A DNA stretch of 6,481 nt, taken from positions 1 to 6,481 of the forward strand of contig JAUWSP010000161.1 in the NCBI GenBank assembly GCA_030610025.1, written 5' to 3'. Shown piece by piece: positions 1 through 4,639 of this stretch. Origin of the DNA: Acidobacteriota bacterium (GTDB lineage: Bacteria > Acidobacteriota > Thermoanaerobaculia > Multivoradales > JAHEKO01). The stretch's first letter is position 1; each line of letters opens with the position of its first letter. A model generated the notes under the pieces. That model did not search any database and was not told the DNA's origin. It was given only the letters and a program-made list of their open reading frames with translations. Position numbers and translations under genes: made by a program.

Positions 1-1990
1 CGATCTCTTGATCGTTGGACGCTCCCGCGGCCACCGCCTCTTCCGCCACGTCCAGCGGATTCTTGTTGAACTGTGGATAGAAGGGCAACCAGCCGTTGCG
101 AACGGCTCGAGCCTGGACATCCATCGTGTGTCCCTTGGCCATCGTGTCGGCGTCCCGTTGCTTGGGAACCGTGTGGTAATCAGTGAAGTCTTTCTCGTAA
201 CGCCATTGGTCCGAGTGGACGTAATGCCAACTCGGCGCGTTCTGCACGCGCACCGCCGGATACCAGTCCTTGCCCAGAGCGATCGAACTCCACGACTCCA
301 TGGGAGCCAGCTTTTCCTGGCCGACGTAGTGAGCCAGCCCGCCGCCGTTGACGCCCACGCAACCACAGACCATCAGGGCATGGATCCCGGCACGATACAT
401 CAGATTGGCGTGGTACCAGTGATTGATGCCGGCACCGATGATGATCGTGCATTTGCCCTTGGTCAGCTCGGCAGTCGAAGCCCACTCGCGAGCGAATCGG
501 ATCACCATCTCGCGGCTCATGCCGGTGTACTTCTCGGACCATGCCGGAGTAAAGGGCTTATCGTCGTCGTAGCTCTCCGGGTAGTCCCCTTCGAGCCCCC
601 TGGGCACGGCGTACTGGGCCATCAGGAGATCGAACACCGTCGTCACCGCGATTCTCGTACCGTCACCCGTCGTCAGGTACCGAACCGGCACGCCTCGCTC
701 CAGGGACTGCCCTTCTCCGAAGTCGTCGAACCCCACCTGGAGAACCGCCTCGGAATTGTCGAGAAAGCTGAGCCGGGGCACGATCGGGCTGCCGTCCACG
801 CCGTCCTCGAGCTTCAAGTTCCACTGACCCGGCTTGCCCCACCGGAAACCGCTGCTGCCCATCGGCATCTTCGGCCCGTCCTCGCCGTCGTCCCACATCA
901 GGAACTTCCAGTCGCCGTTCTCGACATCCGAGTAGGTGTCCAGGCGATTGGCTCGGACCATCTGACCGGGCCGGATACCACCATCCTGCTCTACCAGCTC
1001 GACGAGATAGGGAGTGTCGGTGTTCTGCTTGATGTAGTCGTCGAAGTAGGGCACCTGGCGATCGTGGTGGGTCTCCTTGAGAAGCACATGGTTGACCGCC
1101 ATCCACCAGGCCCCGTCCTGGCCGGCATTGATCGCCACCCACTCGTCGGCGTACTTGGACACCTGGCTGAAGTCGGGTGAGAAGACCCACATCTTCGAGC
1201 CGTTGTGGCGCGCTTCGGCCGCGAAGTGACAATCGGGCGTACGGGTCATGTTCAGGTTCGCCCCCATGACAGCCAGCAGCTTGGCGTGGTACCAGTCGGC
1301 CGACTCGGCCACGTCGGTCTGTTCGCCCCAGGTCTCTGGAGAGGCGTTGGGCAGGTCGCAGTACCAGTCATAGAAGGAGAGCGCTACCCCGCCCATCAGC
1401 TGCAGCATGCGAGCGCCACTCGCGTAGCTGATCATCGACATCGCCGGGATGGGAGAGAAGCCGGTGATCCGATCGGGACCGTGGGTCCGAATCGTGTCGA
1501 CATTGGCGGCCGCCATGATTTCCAGCATGGTGTCCCAATCGGCGCGCCGAAAGCCCCCCTTGCCTCGGGCTCTCTGATACCTGGCCCGCTTGTCGGGATC
1601 CGAGACCAGGCTGTGCCAGGCCTCCACCGGATCCTCATGCTCCTCTCGCGCCTCCTTCCAGAGATCCATCAGACAGCCGCGGATGTACGGGTACTTGACC
1701 CTCAGGGGGCTGTAGAGGTACCACGAGTAGGAGATTCCCCTCTGGCATCCGCGTGGCTCGTAGGGCGGGATGCCGTCCTCGAGCAGGGGGTAGTCGAGAC
1801 CCTGCATCTCCCAGGTGACTATGCCGTTCTTGACATAGATCTGCCAGGTGCAACCACCGGTGCAGTTCACACCATGGGTCGAACGCACCACTTTGTCGTG
1901 CTGCCAGCGGTTACGGTAGAAGTCTTCCCAGCTTCGAGCTAGCGGATCGACCTCGTCCTGAATCCACGGAATGCCTGTCTTGATCTTCAT
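1..1990 (-). CDS. narG: Respiratory nitrate reductase alpha subunit (NarG-type Mo-bisMGD catalytic subunit), C-terminus cut off by the window edge
   Basis: Catalytic subunit of the membrane-bound nitrate reductase: reduces nitrate to nitrite at a Mo-bis(MGD) centre, with electrons supplied through NarH and NarI. The first 663 residues are present and the frame is open to base 1; full-length family members are about 1,200 residues. Residues H39, C43, C47 and C82 match the FS0 [4Fe-4S] ligands of E. coli NarG (H49, C53, C57, C92). D212 in the FYDWYCDLP motif matches the Mo ligand Asp222. Other family blocks seen are [50 protein letters not shown] and [13 protein letters not shown]. There is no Tat signal, so the active site should face the cytoplasm; the N-terminus is about 10 residues shorter than in E. 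coli. The ATG overlaps the TGA of the upstream cytochrome gene (ATGA) and has a GAGG six bases upstream, inside that gene, implying translational coupling. Family assignment is secure. Direction is not: cytoplasmic nitrite oxidoreductases of the Nitrobacter type belong to the same clade. Confidence 0.95.
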   Translation of the reverse strand, partial: MKIKTGIPWIQDEVDPLARSWEDFYRNRWQHDKVVRSTHGVNCTGGCTWQIYVKNGIVTWEMQGLDYPLLEDGIPPYEPRGCQRGISYSWYLYSPLRVKYPYIRGCLMDLWKEAREEHEDPVEAWHSLVSDPDKRARYQRARGKGGFRRADWDTMLEIMAAANVDTIRTHGPDRITGFSPIPAMSMISYASGARMLQLMGGVALSFYDWYCDLPNASPETWGEQTDVAESADWYHAKLLAVMGANLNMTRTPDCHFAAEARHNGSKMWVFSPDFSQVSKYADEWVAINAGQDGAWWMAVNHVLLKETHHDRQVPYFDDYIKQNTDTPYLVELVEQDGGIRPGQMVRANRLDTYSDVENGDWKFLMWDDGEDGPKMPMGSSGFRWGKPGQWNLKLEDGVDGSPIVPRLSFLDNSEAVLQVGFDDFGEGQSLERGVPVRYLTTGDGTRIAVTTVFDLLMAQYAVPRGLEGDYPESYDDDKPFTPAWSEKYTGMSREMVIRFAREWASTAELTKGKCTIIIGAGINHWYHANLMYRAGIHALMVCGCVGVNGGGLAHYVGQEKLAPMESWSSIALGKDWYPAVRVQNAPSWHYVHSDQWRYEKDFTDYHTVPKQRDADTMAKGHTMDVQARAVRNGWLPFYPQFNKNPLDVAEEAVAAGASNDQEI

Positions 1991-2835
1991 CGCTCACCTC
2001 GCACCAGCGGTCGGCGCACGGACCTGAGGCGCCCGCGCCACGCCCAGTCAGCAGCCACAAAGCCGAGCACGGCTCCGGCCAATCCCAGGATCAAGAAGGT
2101 CACCTGGGCAGTTGTCGAATCTGCAGTCCCTATCTGTGCCTCGTTTTCGAGGTAGGCCACGAGGGGAACAATCTCCTCGTTGGTAAGGCTCGCTTTGGCA
2201 TAGACGGGCTGCATCGTCTGGGTAGCCGGTGCGAGGAGCCAGGAGGCGAGTGCCTTACGCCCCTGAAGCCGCTCATAGACCTTCGTCAGATCCGGTCCCA
2301 ACCGTCCACCCCCGAGTCCTCCGAGGCCCTCCACGGTGTGACAAGACAGGCAGGCTGGGCCGCCATTGGCGAGTCGCAGGTCGCCACGGAAGATCTTCCG
2401 GCCACGGTCGATGTCCATCTCGGTGAAGGGCTCATCCCCGATGTCGAGACCGGCGAACTGCGATTCCTCGAGCACCGACTCGGCGAGGATCAGGTCGAGG
2501 ATGGCCTCTGCCCGCTCTCGCGTCATGCCGACGACCACCGGCATGACCACACCACCGGCGTCGTCCTTGAGCTTCAGGGCGTAGGCGTCACCGCTCGCCA
2601 ACACGCTGCTGGGGTTGACGATAAATCCCAGCAGCCATTCCCGGTCCTTACGCTCCTCCACCCCCTTGAGGTCGGGTCCAACGAGCTTTCCCCCGCCGAT
2701 GGTGTGGCAACTCATGCAGCTCTGCCGAAACGTGTTGGCTGCTTCCTGAGCTCGACCTGCACTGGACAGGAGGAAGCAGGCAAACAGCGCCAGAATCGCA
2801 GCTCCGCATCGCGTTCGTTTCTCTCGGCAACTCAT
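1987..2835 (-). CDS. narC: Membrane-anchored di-haem cytochrome c (NarC-like)
   Basis: A 282-residue exported cytochrome c. A basic start followed by a hydrophobic stretch (residues 12-26) and A-G-R-A before Q30 form a Sec signal peptide. There are two class-I haem c domains. The first has C40-x-x-C43-H44, with M98 (VVMP) as the likely sixth ligand. The second has C162-x-x-C165-H166, with M208 (QTMQP) as the likely ligand. A transmembrane helix at about 245-262 is followed by an Arg-rich tail (RGRLRSVRR), so the haem domains should sit in the periplasm with the C-terminus inside. Thermus nar operons (narCGHJIK) begin with a similar membrane-bound di-haem cytochrome needed for nitrate respiration, and Nitrobacter nxr clusters also carry a cytochrome c gene before nxrA; the symbol is given by analogy with Thermus. 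The start ATG has AGGGGA at 2842-2847 with a six-base spacer. It lies second in the rrf2-narC-narG order and overlaps narG by four bases. Its role as electron donor or acceptor is inferred. Confidence 0.88.
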   Translation of the reverse strand: MSCREKRTRCGAAILALFACFLLSSAGRAQEAANTFRQSCMSCHTIGGGKLVGPDLKGVEERKDREWLLGFIVNPSSVLASGDAYALKLKDDAGGVVMPVVVGMTRERAEAILDLILAESVLEESQFAGLDIGDEPFTEMDIDRGRKIFRGDLRLANGGPACLSCHTVEGLGGLGGGRLGPDLTKVYERLQGRKALASWLLAPATQTMQPVYAKASLTNEEIVPLVAYLENEAQIGTADSTTAQVTFLILGLAGAVLGFVAADWAWRGRLRSVRRPLVRGER

Positions 2836-2841
2836 CCGTCA

Positions 2842-2847
2842 TCCCCT
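2842..2847 (-). promoter_or_regulatory. Ribosome binding site of the cytochrome gene
   Basis: AGGGGA on the minus strand, six bases before the ATG at 2833-2835. It supports this start over an alternative frame beginning at 2842, which would lack the signal peptide. Confidence 0.7.
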
Positions 2848-2859
2848 ATCATTCAAGTG

Positions 2860-2873
2860 AATCGCATGCAATT
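2860..2873. promoter_or_regulatory. Putative Rrf2 operator upstream of the cytochrome-narG genes
   Basis: AATCGCATGCAATT, a 14-bp near-palindrome (6 of 7 symmetric pairs). It matches 13 of 14 bases of the perfect palindrome in front of the rrf2 gene and lies 24 bases upstream of the cytochrome ATG. On the minus strand, GACAAT overlaps it at exactly the place where TATAAT overlaps the rrf2 operator. This is a weak -10 (4 of 6), and I see no good -35 at the usual spacing. The narC promoter may therefore be weak, activated, or supplemented by read-through from rrf2. That the Rrf2 protein binds here is inferred from motif duplication only. Confidence 0.65.
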
Positions 2874-2918
2874 GTCCGATTGCGAACCCTCAGAATCGTC
2901 GGGCGGTTGTCCCTCCAC

Positions 2919-3323
2919 TCAATCACTCTTGCCCACCAGGTCCGACAGTCTGGTGTCACGCAACATCGCCAGGTAGTCGTCTCGCACGACCTTCCAACGC
3001 TCATGCATCGCGCAGGGCTCCTCTTCACTGCACTCGGGAAGGCCCATGAAGCAGTGATCCCACCGGCTGACTTTGTCCACGGGATCTACGACGTCGAAAA
3101 TCGAGATATCCTCGGCAGATCGAGCCAAGCGGAATCCTCCACCGGAGCCCTTGCGGGACTCGAGCAGGCCCTCTGCACTCAAAGAGGCGAGAAGTTTTCC
3201 GAGGTAGTTGGGGGGAGCGCTGATCTGTGCGGCCAAGGCTGTGGCGCCCATGTACTCGTCAGGTTCGAGGCCCACCAACCTGACCAGCGCGTTCACTCCG
3301 TGAAGGGCGGTTTTCGAGATCAT
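2919..3323 (-). CDS. Rrf2-family transcriptional regulator with three-cysteine Fe-S motif (NsrR/IscR-like)
   Basis: A 134-residue DNA-binding protein with the Rrf2 layout. The N-terminus MISKTALHGVNALVRL is the usual first helix. A winged helix-turn-helix lies at about residues 26-50, the wing at 56-69 (GSGGGFRLAR), and a dimerisation helix follows residue 105. Three cysteines, C91, C98 and C104, sit in the loop where NsrR, IscR and RirA bind an Fe-S cluster (DHCFMGLPEC...PCAMHERW), so it probably senses NO, oxygen or cluster status. Which signal cannot be read from sequence. It is the first gene of the minus-strand unit, with 83 bases between its stop and the cytochrome start. Its ATG is fixed by the family N-terminus, yet no Shine-Dalgarno precedes it. 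The promoter places transcription start only about 8 bases upstream, and a palindrome overlies that start, pointing to autorepression. The target set (itself plus narC-narG) is inferred from the paired palindromes. Confidence 0.92.
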   Translation of the reverse strand: MISKTALHGVNALVRLVGLEPDEYMGATALAAQISAPPNYLGKLLASLSAEGLLESRKGSGGGFRLARSAEDISIFDVVDPVDKVSRWDHCFMGLPECSEEEPCAMHERWKVVRDDYLAMLRDTRLSDLVGKSD

Positions 3324-3325
3324 GC

Positions 3326-3341
3326 TAATCGCATGCGATTA
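3326..3341. promoter_or_regulatory. Perfect 16-bp palindrome, putative Rrf2 autoregulatory operator
   Basis: TAATCGCATGCGATTA is a perfect inverted repeat beginning two bases upstream of the rrf2 ATG. It overlaps the last bases of the rrf2 -10 hexamer and the predicted transcription start, so a bound dimer would block RNA polymerase. Its 14-bp core recurs with one change at 2860-2873. It also lies in the region shared with the divergent small gene at 3416, about 75 bases from that start. Confidence 0.75.
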
Positions 3342-3365
3342 TATTATTTCCGGGAAAAATGGCAA
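3338..3365 (-). promoter_or_regulatory. Sigma-70-type promoter of the rrf2 gene
   Basis: On the minus strand, TTGCCA (3365-3360) is followed after 16 bases by TATAAT (3343-3338), 5 of 6 and 6 of 6 matches to the consensus. Transcription should begin near 3331, leaving a leader of about 8 bases before the ATG. The spacer contains an 11-bp inverted repeat, TTTCCGGGAAA (3347-3357), which may be a second protein-binding site or chance. Confidence 0.65.
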
Positions 3366-3415
3366 GATCGAGATTCAACTCACCTCGTGACCCACGAAGA
3401 CCAAGGAGAAAGACG

Positions 3416-3592
3416 ATGAGCTTTGAGATCCCCGACGACATCCGAAGCGAGCTTGAAACAGAGATCGGCAGCGACTCCAGCCCAGTCGGAATCGACGCCA
3501 AGAAGACCCATGTGCTGATCCTCTTCAAGCTTCAGCAGATCGAAGCACGCCTCGCCTCGATCGAGTCACGAATGGATGAAGAGGCGGGCTAG
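3416..3592 (+). CDS. Small acidic conserved-looking protein with C-terminal heptad repeat, function unknown
   Basis: A 58-residue protein that I do not recognise as a named family. The start is fixed by a strong AAGGAG (3403-3408) seven bases before the ATG; the frame stays open further upstream but without a comparable site. The N-terminal third is acidic (FEIPDDIRSELETEIG). A central SPVGIDAKKTH segment looks like a conserved turn. The C-terminal half is predicted to be helical, with hydrophobic residues at I35, L39, I42, L46, I49 and M53 in the 4-3 spacing of a short coiled coil, suggesting it dimerises or docks on a partner. There is no signal peptide, membrane span or cysteine. It is transcribed divergently from rrf2 and shares the intergenic region holding the palindromic operator, so the same regulator could control it. 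I see no convincing promoter of its own. An accessory or regulatory-partner role is only a guess. Confidence 0.75.
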   Translation: MSFEIPDDIRSELETEIGSDSSPVGIDAKKTHVLILFKLQQIEARLASIESRMDEEAG

Positions 3593-3763
3593 CTCTCAGC
3601 CGGGTGATATCCTCGAACTCTGAAGCGATGACTGACTCCGAGAAACGGAGCTCCATGGCGCGTCCTACATCCAAACTGGCACCGACGATCACTGACTCGA
3701 TCCGTGATTCCCAGCTACTCTCTCTTGGTTGGTGAGGACGAATCGATGACGGAGGACCACTCG
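3593..3763. other. Intergenic stretch with small inverted repeats and a possible 26-codon leader ORF
   Basis: Contains a short stem CTCCG-AGAAA-CGGAG (3636-3650) and an overlapping palindrome GGAGCTCC (3647-3654). An ATG at 3655 opens a 26-codon frame ending at 3735, inside the GGTGAGGA that precedes the next gene's upstream ATG (3746). The octamer ACTGACTC occurs twice (3631 and 3691). No clear promoter or terminator with a T-run is seen. Confidence 0.35.
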
Positions 3764-4051
3764 ATGAAGAACGCGCTGCTGCAATCAGGTCTCGTTTGCG
3801 AGGACTCGACCGAGGAGGCCGCTGGACGTCTCTGGATCTCCGAGAGTCCCGACCAATTCGGCTTGCCCCTTTTCGTCAGTCCGAATGGCCTACCCCACGG
3901 CCGCATCGACCTGTTCGAGTGTCGTACGCCCTACGCCGCCAACGTTCGCGTCGCGTCGCGTTGGATCGAAGACCCCGACGATGAGGCACCTACCGTTCTG
4001 CAACAGATGCTGCTCGACTATGCTCGCCGGCTGAGCATGGACTCCGACTGA
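3764..4051 (+). CDS. Hypothetical protein, about 95 residues
   Basis: I do not recognise this protein. It is soluble, acidic and without signal or membrane segments. It has a [18 protein letters not shown] stretch, a Gly/Pro-containing middle ([21 protein letters not shown]) that reads as beta strands, and a helical C-terminus ([14 protein letters not shown]). There are two cysteines, C12 and C53, in this numbering, with no metal-motif spacing. The start is ambiguous. The ATG at 3764 has GGAGG (3751-3755) eight bases upstream, the best Shine-Dalgarno match. An in-frame ATG at 3746 (six codons longer) has GGTGAGGA seven bases upstream, and a GTG at 3704 is also in frame. I prefer 3764 on ribosome-site strength. 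It follows the 58-aa gene on the same strand after about 170 bases and is separated from the SEC-C gene by a hairpin-bearing gap, so it may be its own transcription unit. Confidence 0.6.
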   Translation: MKNALLQSGLVCEDSTEEAAGRLWISESPDQFGLPLFVSPNGLPHGRIDLFECRTPYAANVRVASRWIEDPDDEAPTVLQQMLLDYARRLSMDSD

Positions 4052-4066
4052 GCCCGACCTGCCAGG

Positions 4067-4078
4067 GTGCTGCAGCAC
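4067..4078. repeat. Perfect 12-bp palindrome after the 95-aa gene
   Basis: GTGCTGCAGCAC begins 15 bases after the stop codon at 4051. As RNA it could form only a 4-bp stem with a TGCA loop and there is no T-run, so it is a weak terminator candidate. It could instead be a protein-binding site. Confidence 0.4.
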
Positions 4079-4119
4079 GGGATCGAACTCACCGAATCAC
4101 CTTCACAACACCGGCGAAA

Positions 4120-4143
4120 CCGGCAATGCGTTAGCATTGTCGG
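4120..4143 (+). terminator. Strong hairpin between the 95-aa gene and the SEC-C gene (terminator or leader element)
   Basis: CCGGCAATGC and GCATTGTCGG pair over 10 positions (one G-U wobble) around the tetraloop GTTA. The left arm can alternatively pair with the CCGG at 4111-4114 (loop CGAAA), giving two mutually exclusive folds. No T-run follows on either strand, so a classical intrinsic terminator is not supported. The hairpin lies 53 bases upstream of the SEC-C start and could be a leader structure of that gene. Confidence 0.45.
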
Positions 4144-4196
4144 GACGTAGCGCGGTGAATCTTCCTTTCGCTGCGAGCACGCAAAGGAGTTCGCTC

Positions 4197-4466
4197 ATGT
4201 CCCGGCGAGGAATCAAGCACCATTCGAAAGTGGTGTGGCCAGGCTTCTCGAACACACCTGCCCCGCGCCACGTTGCCAAGATTGGGCGAAACGAGCCCTG
4301 TCCCTGTGGCAGCTCCAAGAAGTACAAGGACTGCCATCAGTCCGAAGGCAGTGCCTTCCTTCAAAAACTGGCGCGGCAGGAGGACAAGCGACTTCTCCAT
4401 GACAGGCGACTGGCGCTCAAGGAAATGGGCGTGCCCTGGTACAAGCGGATTCTCATCCGCCTCTGA
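4197..4466 (+). CDS. Small SEC-C zinc-motif protein
   Basis: An 89-residue basic protein built around one SEC-C motif, [20 protein letters not shown] at residues 28-47. The Zn ligands are C35, C37, C46 and H47. The motif is best known at the C-terminus of SecA, where it binds zinc and SecB or ribosomes, and it occurs in many small uncharacterised proteins. Here it has a basic N-terminal tail ([11 protein letters not shown]) and a C-terminal amphipathic, Lys/Arg-rich helix ending in WYKRILIRL, so it may bind nucleic acid, a ribosome or a membrane surface. The start is set by AAAGGAG (4183-4189) seven bases before the ATG; a longer reading from a TTG at 4137 would begin inside the hairpin and is rejected. 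It is not a SecA fragment: no ATPase sequence surrounds it. A 31-aa membrane peptide gene follows after 33 bases and is probably cotranscribed. The cellular role is unknown. Confidence 0.82.
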   Translation: MSRRGIKHHSKVVWPGFSNTPAPRHVAKIGRNEPCPCGSSKKYKDCHQSEGSAFLQKLARQEDKRLLHDRRLALKEMGVPWYKRILIRL

Positions 4467-4499
4467 TCCATTCACGAGGACACTCACTGGGAGGCAATC

Positions 4500-4595
4500 T
4501 TGCCGGTCGGATTCCAGGAAGTCATTCTGATCGTGGTGATCGGTATCTTCTTCGCTGCGATCATCGCCATTGGCAGCCGAATCAAGAGGGGTTGA
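4500..4595 (+). CDS. 31-residue single-span membrane peptide with TTG start
   Basis: A short frame starting at TTG and ending at TGA (4593-4595), preceded by GGGAGG (4489-4494) with a five-base spacer, a convincing ribosome site. The product begins MPVGFQEVILIVVIGIFFAA and continues into a hydrophobic helix (about residues 8-25) that ends in a basic tail (SRIKRG). This predicts one transmembrane span with the positive end in the cytoplasm. An early Glu after an aromatic-Gln, followed by an Ile/Val-rich span, loosely recalls the start of TatA/TatE proteins. However, the Phe-Gly hinge and amphipathic helix of TatA are missing, so I do not call it Tat. It sits 33 bases after the SEC-C gene and 44 bases before the VWFA-related gene on the same strand. 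Reality as a gene rests on the ribosome site and the clean hydrophobic pattern. Confidence 0.5.
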   Translation: MPVGFQEVILIVVIGIFFAAIIAIGSRIKRG

Positions 4596-4639
4596 GGTCG
4601 TAGCGAGGCTGTCCCGTCGATCTGGGATCTAGACCAGCC

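Noticed and set aside
1402..1410. A third GCATGC-containing site
   Set aside because: It lies within narG coding sequence (Arg-Met-Leu codons) and lacks the AAT/ATT flanks of the two putative operators.
8..1942. Two long plus-strand open frames (8-1180 and 1205-1942)
   Set aside because: They lie antisense to narG, whose minus-strand translation matches NarG motifs throughout. Their own translations are low-complexity His/Val/Gly/Arg-rich and resemble nothing; GC-rich third positions keep the opposite frame open.
2775..2779. Possible lipoprotein cysteine (C20) in the cytochrome signal peptide
   Set aside because: The preceding residues L-F-A fit a lipobox poorly, and the hydrophobic core continues past the cysteine to a better signal peptidase I site (A-G-R-A before Q30). 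The protein already has a C-terminal anchor.
2836..2918. FNR/Dnr-type box (TTGAT-N4-ATCAA) upstream of the cytochrome gene
   Set aside because: No sequence close to this consensus was found in the rrf2-narC gap; only the GCATGC-centred near-palindrome stands out.
2338..2976. Plus-strand frame opposite the cytochrome gene and running into rrf2
   Set aside because: Antisense to two genes identified by CXXCH haem motifs and the Rrf2 signature; no ribosome site or recognisable domain.
2880..3419. Plus-strand frame opposite rrf2
   Set aside because: Shadow of the Rrf2 gene, crossing its promoter and the ribosome site of the 58-aa gene.
4137..4196. Upstream TTG start adding 20 residues to the SEC-C protein
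   Set aside because: It starts inside the hairpin and has no Shine-Dalgarno, whereas the ATG at 4197 has AAAGGAG at ideal spacing.
4500..4595. Calling the 31-aa peptide TatA/TatE
   Set aside because: Only the Glu followed by an Ile/Val-rich span is shared; the Phe-Gly hinge and following amphipathic helix are absent and the length is about half.
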